Assembly (NCBI GenBank): GCA_026706455.1
Contig: JAPOYS010000042.1
Location: forward strand, 1-44,546
DNA: 44,546 bases
Source: Chloroflexota bacterium
GTDB lineage: Bacteria > Chloroflexota > Anaerolineae > Aggregatilineales > Phototrophicaceae
Direction: 5' to 3'
Shown in pieces: positions 1 to 7,737 of this stretch. Both the position numbers and the translations under genes were made by a program. The notes under the pieces were generated by a model that was not told the origin of the DNA, did no database searches, and worked only from the letters and a program-made list of their open reading frames with translations. The stretch's first letter is position 1. Each line of letters begins with the position of its first letter.

Positions 1-56
1 GGGGCCGGGGGATGGGGGTAGAATTGTGCGTCAACCTCCCAGTAGCGGACAAGCCT

Positions 57-134
57 TGTAGGGGCGACTCGGTGAGTCGCCCTCGCCGCAACCGGTATCT
101 GTTCATGTGGGCGAGCCACCAGTTCGCCCCTACA
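57..134. repeat. GTAGGGGCGA palindrome pair (composite unit)
   Basis: Two imperfect palindromes joined by a linker. The first has arms GGGCGACTC and GAGTCGCCC around GGT. The second has GGGCGA and TCGCCC arms and ends in CCCTAC, the reverse complement of GTAGGG. The 35 bases from about 86 to 120 recur exactly inside the unit at 21625-21688. No gene is visible in bases 1-252, which otherwise look like ordinary spacer. Confidence 0.85.
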
Positions 135-252
135 GTTTCCATTGAAAATTCGCATGACTAACTTGGTACTGCTTCTGTGTCCTCGGTGGTTAAATCAGCC
201 AATGTCGTTACAATCACAATATCGATTGCAAGCGCGACTGTACGAATGACCT

Positions 253-3084
253 ATGCGAATTGAGGAGATGCTGCGCGATCTCCGCGGCGCAATTGGGCAT
301 GACCAAGCGGCCGCCGACCGCATGACGCGCGTCCTCTACAGCACCGACGCCAGCAATTATCAGGTGATGCCGCTGGCGGTGACCTTCCCGCGCGACGCCG
401 ATGATGTGGTCGCCGTGCATGAGGTCGCCCGCAAATATGGCGCGCCGGTCCTGCCGCGCGGCGGCGGCAGCGCCCTGGCCGGTCAAGCGGTCGGCGAAGC
501 GATCATCATGGACTTCACGCGCCACATGCGCCGGGTTCGGAGCGTCAATGCCGAAGCGCGCGCGGTCGATGTCGAGCCGGGCTTGATCCTCGGCTCGCTC
601 AACGCGCAGTTGGGGCCTCTCGACTTGATGTTCGGTCCTGACCCGGCCAGCGCCGAGCGGGCGGCTATCGGCGGCGTCATCGGCAACAACGCCACCGGCG
701 CCCACAGCATCCGCTACGGCATGACGGCTGATCATGTCGCGCGCATCCAAGTGGTGACGGCGGCCGGCGATCTGGTCTGGTTGGACGAATCGTCAACCGA
801 ACTCAATCGCATCCGCGCGACCGTGAGCGACTTGGTTGCCGAGCACGCGCCGCTGATTGAAGCGCGCTATCCCAAGACCTGGCGTACGGTCGCCGGATAC
901 GCCTTGGACAAGATCGACCCCGACGATGTCGATCTCAACTGGCTGCTCTGCGGCTCCGAGGGCACGTTGGCGACGGTCGTTCGCGCCGAACTGCGCCTGG
1001 TCGAGCGCCCGAAAGCCGAAAACAAACGGCTGGCGCTGGTTCACTTCGACACGCTGCGCGCTTCGCTGGAGGCGACGCCGCGCATCCTCGAGCTCGAGCC
1101 AGCCGCCATTGAGCTCATGGACAAATTTCTGCTGGATAAGACGCGCGCGGCCGCCGGTTATCGCAGCCGCCTGACCTTTGTCGATGGCGACCCGGCGGCG
1201 ATTCTCGTCGTCGAATTCGTCGGCTCGGAGCGCGAGCTGGGCGCCAAGATAATTGACTTGAAAGCGCATCTGCGGCGGCTCGGCTTCGGCGGCGCAGTCA
1301 CAATCGCTGAGACGCCAGCGCAGCAAGACGATGTCTGGACTGTGCGCAAAGCCGGGCTGGGCTTGATGATGAGCGAACGCAGCGAAGCCAAACCGGTCTC
1401 CTTCATCGAAGACGGCGCCGTGCCGGTGGAAAACCTGGCCGACTACATCAGCGATGTCGAGCGGATCATCTACGACAACGACACGACCTACGCCATCTAC
1501 GCCCATGCCAGCGCCGGCTGCCTGCACATCCGCCCCTTGATCAACCTGAAGACGCTCAGGGGGCGTGACCAGTATCGGTCGATCGCCGACGCGGTGGCGC
1601 GGACGGTGAAGAAGTACCAGGGCACGATCACTGGCGAGCACGGCCAAGGGCTAGTGCGGAGCGAGTTCAGCGAATATCTTTTCGGTCCCGAGTTGATGGA
1701 CGCTTTTCGGGCAGTCAAGCGCGCCTTCGACCCAGAGGATATGATGAACCCGGGCAAGATCATCGACGCGCCGCCAATGGACAGCGCCCGCCTTTTGCGC
1801 TACTCGCCGGATTACAAGACGATAGACGTAGACACACGCTACGATTGGCGATCCGACAATGGCTTTGCCGGCGCGGTCGAGATGTGCAATGGCGCCGGCG
1901 TCTGCCGCAAGGAAGGCGACGGAACGATGTGCCCGTCGTATCAGGCGACGCTGGACGAAGCGCATTCGACGCGGGGGCGCGCCAATGCCTTGCGCGCAGC
2001 CATCAGTGGCGCGCTGCCGGCTGACCTGGGCGATCCGGCGCTGAAATCGGTGCTGGATCTCTGCCTCGGCTGCAAAGCCTGCGCCAGCGAATGTCCGTCG
2101 TCGGTGGATGTCGCCAAGCTGAAGTCAGAGTTTCTGGCGAGCTGGCATGACCGGCGCGGCCTAGACCGGGCGACGCGTCTCTACGGCAATATCCATCGCC
2201 TCAATCAGTTGGCCGGCGCGTTGCCCCGGCTGAGCAACCGGCTGATGAACAGTCGGCTAGGAGCGCTGGGCGCGGGGCTATTGGGATTGCCGACCGAGCG
2301 GCCCCTGCCCAAGTACGCCGAGCGCCGCTTCACAGCCGAGCGCTATCCACAGCATGACAAGCCCGACGCCATCCTGATCATCGACACCTTCACCGAGTGG
2401 AATCACCCGCAAGCCGGGCGGGCGGCGATGCGGCTGGCGGAGCTGCTCGGCCTGCGCTTGAATGCGAGGCCTCTGCCAGGGAGCGCCTGCTGCGGACGGC
2501 CCGCCATCAGCCAAGGTCTGCTGGACAGCGCGAAGAAGATGGCGCATGACAACCTGCGCGCCCTGCTTGGCGCGGCTGCCGATTCGCCCTATATTTTCCT
2601 TGAGCCGAGCTGCCTCAGCGCGTTCACGGACGATTATCTGACGCTGGCCGACCCCGAGCATCAGGACGCAGCCCAGGCCTTGGCGCGGCGCTGCCACAGC
2701 GCTGAAGCCTTCTTCGCCGACCACCTGGCGGATCGAAACGGCGACCTCGCTTGGGCGACCGATTCGCCGCGGATACTATTGCACGGGCATTGCCATCAGA
2801 AGGCGCTCTGGGGCACAGGCGATACGCTTCGCCTCCTGCGCGCCATACCTGGCGCCGATGTCGCCGAGATGAACACCGGCTGCTGCGGGGTCGCCGGCAG
2901 CTTCGGTTACGAGCATTATGAACTGAGCATGAAGATCGCCGAGGATCGCCTGCTGCCGACCATTCGCCAGAATCGGGACGCCATCATCGCCGCGCCGGGC
3001 ACATCCTGCCGCGCGCAGATTCACGACGCCGGCTTTGAAGCGCGCCACCCGATTGAGATCGTCTGTGACGCGCTTCGTCGATAG
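253..3084 (+). CDS. FAD-binding and 4Fe-4S oxidoreductase (GlcD/GlpC-type fusion, D-lactate dehydrogenase-like)
   Basis: 943 residues combining the two halves of the D-lactate/glycolate dehydrogenase family. The N-terminal half is a PCMH-type FAD domain with PRGGGSALAGQ (about residues 69-79), an IGGVIGNNATG loop, and the C-cap motifs GEHGQGLVR and MNPGKI. The C-terminal half carries two cysteine clusters for 4Fe-4S centres (CNGAGVC near 545, CLGCKACASECP near 605) and two CCG-type motifs (CCGRP near 746, CCGVAG near 877) as in GlpC and LldE. The family oxidises 2-hydroxyacids such as D-lactate, D-2-hydroxyglutarate or glycolate and passes electrons to the respiratory chain. The exact substrate cannot be read from sequence. 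Starts at the ATG at 253; no strong Shine-Dalgarno is visible. Confidence 0.93.
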   Translation: MRIEEMLRDLRGAIGHDQAAADRMTRVLYSTDASNYQVMPLAVTFPRDADDVVAVHEVARKYGAPVLPRGGGSALAGQAVGEAIIMDFTRHMRRVRSVNAEARAVDVEPGLILGSLNAQLGPLDLMFGPDPASAERAAIGGVIGNNATGAHSIRYGMTADHVARIQVVTAAGDLVWLDESSTELNRIRATVSDLVAEHAPLIEARYPKTWRTVAGYALDKIDPDDVDLNWLLCGSEGTLATVVRAELRLVERPKAENKRLALVHFDTLRASLEATPRILELEPAAIELMDKFLLDKTRAAAGYRSRLTFVDGDPAAILVVEFVGSERELGAKIIDLKAHLRRLGFGGAVTIAETPAQQDDVWTVRKAGLGLMMSERSEAKPVSFIEDGAVPVENLADYISDVERIIYDNDTTYAIYAHASAGCLHIRPLINLKTLRGRDQYRSIADAVARTVKKYQGTITGEHGQGLVRSEFSEYLFGPELMDAFRAVKRAFDPEDMMNPGKIIDAPPMDSARLLRYSPDYKTIDVDTRYDWRSDNGFAGAVEMCNGAGVCRKEGDGTMCPSYQATLDEAHSTRGRANALRAAISGALPADLGDPALKSVLDLCLGCKACASECPSSVDVAKLKSEFLASWHDRRGLDRATRLYGNIHRLNQLAGALPRLSNRLMNSRLGALGAGLLGLPTERPLPKYAERRFTAERYPQHDKPDAILIIDTFTEWNHPQAGRAAMRLAELLGLRLNARPLPGSACCGRPAISQGLLDSAKKMAHDNLRALLGAAADSPYIFLEPSCLSAFTDDYLTLADPEHQDAAQALARRCHSAEAFFADHLADRNGDLAWATDSPRILLHGHCHQKALWGTGDTLRLLRAIPGADVAEMNTGCCGVAGSFGYEHYELSMKIAEDRLLPTIRQNRDAIIAAPGTSCRAQIHDAGFEARHPIEIVCDALRR

Positions 3085-3093
3085 ACGCCGGGT

Positions 3094-3384
3094 TCAGGCT
3101 TTCGCCAGCGGCAACTCTGTCTTGGTCGGGAGGCCCGCGCAACCCTCTTCATTGGTCGCCCGAATCAATTCCTCCAGCGTGACATCGGCGAGGACGGCGA
3201 CGCCTTCGGCATCCATCGCGAGCAATTCGGCCACGCCGCGCTCGCCTGCGCTCATCCAGCGAGCCAGCTCAACCGCTGCGCCTAGTTGCGTTACAATACA
3301 TTCCGCAGTAGCCCAATCGACAGGCACAGCAGAACGGGTGGAAGCCTTTCGCGTCTTTGCGCTTTGGGAATCAGGGGTTATCAT
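3094..3384 (-). CDS. small hypothetical protein (possible FabD C-terminal remnant)
   Basis: A 96-codon reading frame alone in the 354-base gap between the FAD oxidoreductase and the acetyltransferase, convergent with the former. Residues about 25-75 (TQLGAAVELARWM, then GVAELLAMDAEGVAVL) vaguely follow the spacing of the C-terminal segment of malonyl-CoA:ACP transacylase (Q-L-x-x-P-V-x-W ... GPGxVLxGL), but the key glycines and prolines are missing. No Shine-Dalgarno is seen before the ATG. It may be a decayed fragment, a real small gene, or chance. Confidence 0.3.
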   Translation of the reverse strand: MITPDSQSAKTRKASTRSAVPVDWATAECIVTQLGAAVELARWMSAGERGVAELLAMDAEGVAVLADVTLEELIRATNEEGCAGLPTKTELPLAKA

Positions 3385-3387
3385 TCC

Positions 3388-3402
3388 GCCAGCGTCGCTG
3401 GC
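3388..3402. repeat. short perfect palindrome
   Basis: GCCAGCG-T-CGCTGGC lies 37 bases before the acetyltransferase start. It could be a protein-binding site or a small hairpin; nothing else supports either reading. Confidence 0.3.
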
Positions 3403-3438
3403 AAGCCAGTTTCACATTCCATTTATGGATATCCGCGC

Positions 3439-3993
3439 ATGATGAAGGAAATCAAACTTACTGAAATCACCGGCTTGCGCGATTTTCTTGCGCTGAACGC
3501 GATACAAGTCAAACCGAGGCAGCGGCGTTTCACCAAGAACGTCGTGCTTTCCTGGATGCAGGCGCGCCACCCGGCCGTCACCTTCTACCGCGTCGATTGG
3601 CAGGCCGAACTCGTCGGCTACGTCATGCTCATCCATGCCCAACAGCCGACGCAGTGGATCATCGAGCGGCTGACCATTGATCAGGATTATCAACGACAGG
3701 GGCTCGGTTACGCCGTCGCCGATTACTTGATCGACATGGTGCATGAATTCGAAAACAGCGAAATGGTGATCGCGCGCTACGAGCCGGAGAATCTCGCCGC
3801 GCGCAAGCTCTTCGCCAAGCTGAACTTCACACAGCAGGAGGAGCTCTTCCGCGATCGGCACGTGGCGGTGCTCAAGTTTGAATTTGAAGATGTTGAAGAC
3901 GATGAGGCCGATAAGACGGCAGGCTCGGATGCGGAGATTGCGGACGCGAACGAAGTGAATGGCGCGGCCGCGGACGATGAGGAGCGAGAGTAG
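3439..3993 (+). CDS. GNAT family N-acetyltransferase
   Basis: 184 residues from the ATG at 3439, where homology to the GNAT fold begins; an in-frame ATG at 3442 is equally possible, and a longer frame back to 3286 has no domain content. The acetyl-CoA-binding core is visible as IERLTIDQDYQRQGLGYAVA (motif A, with Q/RxxGxG/A) followed by the NLAARKLFAKLNF segment typical of motif B. The substrate is unknown; the layout (acidic loops, Y-x-P-x-N) is closest to diamine/spermidine-type acetyltransferases. The last 35 or so residues form an acidic, low-complexity tail. It is followed after 2 bases by the DUF58 gene, so the two are probably co-transcribed. Confidence 0.8.
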   Translation: MMKEIKLTEITGLRDFLALNAIQVKPRQRRFTKNVVLSWMQARHPAVTFYRVDWQAELVGYVMLIHAQQPTQWIIERLTIDQDYQRQGLGYAVADYLIDMVHEFENSEMVIARYEPENLAARKLFAKLNFTQQEELFRDRHVAVLKFEFEDVEDDEADKTAGSDAEIADANEVNGAAADDEERE

Positions 3994-3995
3994 CT

Positions 3996-4913
3996 GTGGA
4001 ACAGGAAGCGAGCCGCGCCCCGGCGCTCTTGCCCGAAGCGATACGCCGCCGGCTGGAGCCCTTGATGCTGGTGGCGCGCAAGGTGCGGGCTGGCGCCATC
4101 AAGGGCGACCGCCGCTCGATCAAACGCGGCTCAAGCATCGAATTCGCCGACTACCGCAATTATGTCGCCGGCGACGATCTGCGCCAGTTGGACTGGAATA
4201 TCTACGCCCGCCTCGAACGCCCCTACATCAAGCTGCTCGAAGACGAGGAAGACCTGGCGGTGCATCTGATCCTGGACGCGTCGGCCAGCATGGACTTCCC
4301 GCCCGCCGGCGCGCCGGATCAGCACAAACTCACGTACGCCAAGCATATCCTCGCCGGCTTGGCTTACATCTCCCTGACGAGCAACGACCGCCTGGTATTG
4401 ACTGCGGTTAGCGGCGCCGGCGCCTCGACATTTGGACCGGTGCGCGGACGGGCGCAAGGCATCGCCATGCTGCGCTTCATCCAGGATATCGAAGCCGGCG
4501 GCATCACCGACCTGGACACGGCTCTGGATGACTACGCATTGCGGGCGCGCCGTCCCGGCTTGACGTTGATCCTCAGCGATATGTTCTCCCATGAGGGCCA
4601 GTATCTCGACGGCTTGAACGCCCTGCTGAGCCGAGGCCATGAGACGGCTTTCGCGCATATCCTGGCGCCGGAAGAAATCCGCCCGTCGGACGTTGGCGAC
4701 CTCAGCCTGATTGATGTGGAGACGGAAGCCAACCAGGAGGTGACGCTGGACGGGGCGATGCTCGGCGTCTATCAGCGGCGGGTGGAGGCTTGGCGCGCGG
4801 ACATCCGCAACGAGTGTTTGCGGCGCGGCGCGCACTACTTCCCGCTGGTGACCGCTAGACCCTGGGAACGGTTGATCCTATCGGATATGCGGCGGGCGGG
4901 GCTGGTCAAGTAG
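3996..4913 (+). CDS. DUF58 domain-containing protein (MoxR-associated type)
   Basis: 305 residues starting at a GTG (3996) with GAGGAG-like sequence about 8 bases upstream. The DUF58 signature is clear: RSIKRGSSIEFADYRNY, then GDDLRQLDWNIYARLERPYI, followed by a vWA-like strand LILDASASMDF with a MIDAS-like DxSxSM motif. Proteins of this family usually act with a MoxR AAA+ ATPase in envelope or complex assembly. No MoxR gene is adjacent here. The C-terminal residues MRRAGLVK overlap the last codons of the convergent DUF2442 gene by 8 bases, and degenerate copies of this tail recur through the neighbouring array. Confidence 0.88.
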   Translation: MEQEASRAPALLPEAIRRRLEPLMLVARKVRAGAIKGDRRSIKRGSSIEFADYRNYVAGDDLRQLDWNIYARLERPYIKLLEDEEDLAVHLILDASASMDFPPAGAPDQHKLTYAKHILAGLAYISLTSNDRLVLTAVSGAGASTFGPVRGRAQGIAMLRFIQDIEAGGITDLDTALDDYALRARRPGLTLILSDMFSHEGQYLDGLNALLSRGHETAFAHILAPEEIRPSDVGDLSLIDVETEANQEVTLDGAMLGVYQRRVEAWRADIRNECLRRGAHYFPLVTARPWERLILSDMRRAGLVK

Positions 4914-5211
4914 TTGCGGCGGCTTTCGCCTTTGCGACAGCTGTTTCGGGGCGGGGCAAGTCTTTCATATACATGCCGGATACCATGGCGATAATGTCGA
5001 TCCCTTCATCCAAATTGCGCCAATAAACACTGAAGGGATAGAGCTGGCAGTCATTTCGCTCTTCATCAGATGCGTCGCGCAGCCAAGGGAAAAAATGCAG
5101 CGGCATACCTATAGCGCGGCCGTCCGCCAAGTCGATGAAGACGAACTCGTCGCTGAAACGGACCCCAGTCGGCTGGTTGCGCGTGTCGTGGATTTTTGGA
5201 TAGTCGTTCAT
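4906..5211 (-). CDS. DUF2442 domain protein (array copy 5)
   Basis: 101 residues with the hallmark sequence of the family: VRFSDEFVFIDLADGRAIGMP (about 17-37), FFPWLRDAS, and LDEGIDIIAMVSGMYMK near the C terminus. DUF2442 proteins are small and usually sit next to a DUF4160 gene, as here. The pair is often suspected to be toxin-antitoxin-like but I know of no firm function. It is the downstream partner of the DUF4160 gene at 5247-5486, 35 bases away. It ends inside the convergent DUF58 gene. Confidence 0.85.
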   Translation of the reverse strand: MNDYPKIHDTRNQPTGVRFSDEFVFIDLADGRAIGMPLHFFPWLRDASDEERNDCQLYPFSVYWRNLDEGIDIIAMVSGMYMKDLPRPETAVAKAKAAATT

Positions 5212-5246
5212 GTATTCAAGTCCTCTTTTGTGTTCTGCGCGGGAAT

Positions 5247-5486
5247 TTAGGAATCATGCAATCGCGACCATGTTTCCATGAGCAACGTCTCATTTTCGCG
5301 AAGCAATCTGCGGATTCGGCGAAGCTCTCTTTCGTTGAAGCGGCGGTTTTCGATGATCCTCCAAGTGGTCAATTCAATGAGAACTTCATTGCCGCCTTTG
5401 ATTACATGCACATGCGCCGGTCCGTGGTCCTCGGTATGGATTACTACATCGTATCCATGCCGCTGCCTGTACAAAACGGTGACCAT
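5247..5486 (-). CDS. DUF4160 domain protein (array copy 4)
   Basis: 79 residues beginning at the ATG at 5486, which aligns with the start of the sister copies (MVTVLYRQRHGYDV). It shows the conserved HGPAHVHVIKGG motif, an ELRRIRRLLRE helix and a C-terminal WSRLHDS. This is the only DUF4160 copy besides that at 7426-7680 whose frame is open from end to end. It lies 34 bases after the two-domain DUF2442 gene and 35 bases before the last DUF2442 gene. Function unknown. Confidence 0.85.
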   Translation of the reverse strand: MVTVLYRQRHGYDVVIHTEDHGPAHVHVIKGGNEVLIELTTWRIIENRRFNERELRRIRRLLRENETLLMETWSRLHDS

Positions 5487-5520
5487 TGCTTGAGGTCCGA
5501 CTTTTGGCCCGGTGGCTTCC

Positions 5521-6162
5521 TTATGTAGCGGCGGCTTCGGAGTTTTCGCAGGCTGCCTCGGAAGGCAGACCAACTGGGTCATAAAACCTGGTGAGCATCG
5601 CGATGAGATTGATGCTCTCGTCCAATTGCTCCCAGCGAATTGTTAGACCCGCAAGCTGGTAATTCTGTTGCTCGCCGTCGCTGGCCTGTGCTAACTCAAT
5701 GGAAAAGCGCGACGGCAGATGCAAGACTCGCCCATCCGCCAACTCGAAGATGAGAAAGTCTTTCGTAAAGCGCAGCGCTTGCGGTATATTGCGCGTATCC
5801 TCCACGAATGGGACGCCTTCTGCCCCGTCGAAGCGCCGCGCGGCGCCGTCAAGGTATTGCCAGGTACTGGGAACGTGGGGCTCGGAGCGCGAACTGCGCT
5901 GGTAGATTGGCACGATGTACAAACCGGTTAACATTGCCGTCAGGTCGTGCCAATATACAGTATCGCCGTAACAGGTGTAGTTCGACCTCTGCTGCTCTTT
6001 GGCGCAATGGATGGGTGGAAACCACAAAAGTGGTATGCCTATAATGCGCCCATCGGCCAAATGAATCATGGCGTATTCGTCGCTGAATTGGACGTGACGC
6101 GCCTCGCAGCGTTCAGCGTGAATGATAGGCCATTCATGCATTCTTCTTTTGTCTTTCATCAT
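5521..6162 (-). CDS. two-domain DUF2442 protein (array copies 3+4 fused)
   Basis: 213 residues containing two DUF2442 domains in one frame. The first (about residues 20-85) has VQFSDEYAMIHLADGRIIGIP and DLTAMLTGLYI. The second (about 125-205) has LRFTKDFLIFELADGRVLHLP and LDESINLIAMLTRFYD. Each half carries the core that the other copies have once, joined by a roughly 35-residue linker. The start may be 6162 or the ATG at 6141, which aligns best with the single-domain sisters. It follows the frameshifted DUF4160 copy by 18 bases. The fusion could arise by deletion of an intervening DUF4160 copy, which is an inference. Confidence 0.8.
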   Translation of the reverse strand: MMKDKRRMHEWPIIHAERCEARHVQFSDEYAMIHLADGRIIGIPLLWFPPIHCAKEQQRSNYTCYGDTVYWHDLTAMLTGLYIVPIYQRSSRSEPHVPSTWQYLDGAARRFDGAEGVPFVEDTRNIPQALRFTKDFLIFELADGRVLHLPSRFSIELAQASDGEQQNYQLAGLTIRWEQLDESINLIAMLTRFYDPVGLPSEAACENSEAAAT

Positions 6163-6180
6163 ATTCGCTGGATGATATCA

Positions 6181-6416
6181 CTATCCATGCAGCCACGGCC
6201 ACTCGCGGAGCAATAGCGCTTGATTCGCCTCTAACAGCGCTCGTACACGGCGCCTCTCCCGACCTTGAAGCCGTCACTGTACACGATGCGAACTGGTTGC
6301 AACTCTGCCTTTAGTTTGTTCCCTCCTTGAAAGACATGCACATGCGCGGGTCCATGTTCGTTCGTATGTATTACAACATCGAATCCGTGTTGCCTGCGGC
6401 GCGGAATCGTGACCAA
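6181..6416 (-). pseudogene. DUF4160 gene, frameshifted (array copy 3)
   Basis: The first 50 or so codons match the family (HGFDVVIHTNEHGPAHVHVF). The frame then shifts near 6258-6262, after codons for GFKVG. In the next frame the expected C-terminal part continues to a stop at 6181 (ERRRVRALLEANQALL then REWPWLHG), matching the sister RRIRRLLRE...W pattern. One missing base explains it. The start codon aligned with the ATG of the other copies is TTG at 6416. Reading straight through gives a 61-residue truncated product ending at 6231. I consider it broken. Confidence 0.8.
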
Positions 6417-6486
6417 TACTTGGCTCAACTTTTGTGTAGTCGGGTAAGAGCAGCAAAGTCAAAGCACTGCTGGCACGCCGGCTTGG

Positions 6487-6810
6487 TCAAGTAGCGGCGG
6501 CGCTCTCTCGCTCGATCGCCTCTGTCGGACGCGGCTTGTCTTTGATGTACAAACCTGTAAGCATGGCGACCATATCGATGCCTTGATCCAGGTCTTCCCA
6601 GTCGACTGTAAAGTAGTTGAGCTGAAAGTTCTGCCGCTGGGCGTCGGAGGCATCTTGCAGCCAGGGAAAGTAGTAGAGGGGCAGGCTTAAGATGCGCCCG
6701 TCCGCCATTTCGATCATGACGTGTGATTGCGTGAATTGCACTGCTTGAGGCGTGCAGCGGTCATCATGCACAAAGGGTATCTTTTCATGAGTGTGGATCC
6801 TTCGTATCAT
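6487..6810 (-). CDS. DUF2442 domain protein (array copy 2)
   Basis: 107 residues from the ATG at 6810; the frame is open further upstream but that part is only the antisense-frame echo of the preceding DUF4160 gene. Core: VQFTQSHVMIEMADGRILSLP, YYFPWLQDASDAQRQNF, and LDQGIDMVAMLTGLYIKDK. It is very similar to the copy at 7100-7405, with nearly identical DNA over the last 120 or so bases, so duplication was fairly recent. It starts 13 bases after the amber-interrupted DUF4160 copy. Confidence 0.85.
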   Translation of the reverse strand: MIRRIHTHEKIPFVHDDRCTPQAVQFTQSHVMIEMADGRILSLPLYYFPWLQDASDAQRQNFQLNYFTVDWEDLDQGIDMVAMLTGLYIKDKPRPTEAIERESAAAT

Positions 6811-6823
6811 TCGGCGCTGACAT

Positions 6824-7066
6824 TTATGAATCTTGCAGCTGCTCCCAGACGCTAAACAGCAGGCTTTCGTGTTCCTGCAAGAGATCAATGATCTGTCTGA
6901 TTTCCCGGTTGTGAAACTTGTGGCTCATAGAAATGACCTCCATCGTTTCCAAGTTAATCTTTACTTGTCTTCCGCCTTTCTAGACATGAACATGCGGCGG
7001 ATCATGATCGTCCGGATACATCCTGACATCGTAGCCATGCCGCTGCCTATACAATACAGTGACCAT
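6824..7066 (-). pseudogene. DUF4160 gene with in-frame amber stop (array copy 2)
   Basis: Reading from the ATG at 7066 to the TAA at 6824 gives an 80-codon DUF4160 protein matching its sisters from MVTVLYRQRHGYDV to the C-terminal WEQLQDS, except that codon 29 is TAG (6980-6982). In the sisters this codon is Ile or Phe within HVHV-I/F-KGG. The rest of the frame is intact, so either the mutation is recent or the stop is read through. Translation could restart at the internal ATG codons (EVISMSH) but would lack the HVHV motif. Confidence 0.85.
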
Positions 7067-7099
7067 GTTTCCTCGACCACATGCGGCGCGCCGGCTTGG

Positions 7100-7405
7100 T
7101 CAAGTAGCGGCGGCGCTCTCTCGCTCAATCACCTCTGTCGGACGCGGCTTGTCTTTGATGTACAAGCCGGTGAGCATGGCGACCAAGTCGATGCCTTCGT
7201 CTAGTTCTTCCCAATAGACGCTATCTCCGTGCAAATCATAACCCTCTCTCTGTGTCTCGGTAGCGCTTTGCAACCATGGGAACCAATTAAGAGGCATGCC
7301 GATAACACGTCCATCCGCGAGGTCAATCCAGACAGCGTCATTATAGAAGCGCACTCTCTGCGCGTCGTTCCGCGTGGCATGAATAAAAGGAATTCGTTGC
7401 TTCAT
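7100..7405 (-). CDS. DUF2442 domain protein (array copy 1)
   Basis: 101 residues from the ATG at 7405, preceded by GGGGAGAG (Shine-Dalgarno-like). Core: VRFYNDAVWIDLADGRVIGMP, NWFPWLQSATETQ, LDEGIDLVAMLTGLYIKDK. It follows the intact DUF4160 gene by 20 bases. Its last codons overlap, on the opposite strand, a 27-base copy of the 3' end of the DUF58 gene (7081-7107), just as the copy at 4906 overlaps the real DUF58 gene. Confidence 0.85.
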   Translation of the reverse strand: MKQRIPFIHATRNDAQRVRFYNDAVWIDLADGRVIGMPLNWFPWLQSATETQREGYDLHGDSVYWEELDEGIDLVAMLTGLYIKDKPRPTEVIERESAAAT

Positions 7406-7425
7406 ACATCTCTCCCCAATTGTCA

Positions 7426-7680
7426 CTAAATGTTCGTCCTGCGTGAGCGGTGGACGATTGCCCACTGATCGCGGATTAACTCCAAGTGCAACTCGATTAA
7501 CCGGCGAATTCTTCGCAGTTCGCGATCGTTGAATCCGTGATTCTCATCAAATGAGATGGGATCCAAGAATACGCGCACGCGGTTTCCGCCCTTGAATACG
7601 TGCACATGCGCCGGTTCGTGGTCCTCGGAAAAGATACGCACATCGTAGCCATGACGCTGCCTGTACAAGACTGTAACCAT
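7426..7680 (-). CDS. DUF4160 domain protein (array copy 1, first gene of the array)
   Basis: 84 residues from the ATG at 7680, with GAGG 4 bases upstream; a TTG at 7692 is also in frame. It begins MVTVLYRQRHGYDVRIF, has HEPAHVHVFKGGN and ends in a basic tail (HRSRRTNI). It is the first gene in transcription order of the eight-gene reverse-strand array, so the array promoter should lie between 7681 and the 3' end of the SDR gene at 7738; I see no clear promoter there. Confidence 0.85.
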   Translation of the reverse strand: MVTVLYRQRHGYDVRIFSEDHEPAHVHVFKGGNRVRVFLDPISFDENHGFNDRELRRIRRLIELHLELIRDQWAIVHRSRRTNI

Positions 7681-7737
7681 AGAGCCTCGCAATCATAGTA
7701 TATGAACTGCACAAGCGCTGTCAACGCTAGCAGGAGC

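Noticed and set aside
793..1647. 284-codon reverse open frame inside the FAD oxidoreductase
   Set aside because: Antisense shadow of a recognised enzyme; no homology signals.
3035..3442. 135-codon forward frame after the FAD oxidoreductase
   Set aside because: It starts inside the oxidoreductase gene, is serine/arginine-rich without a domain, and overlaps the acetyltransferase upstream region.
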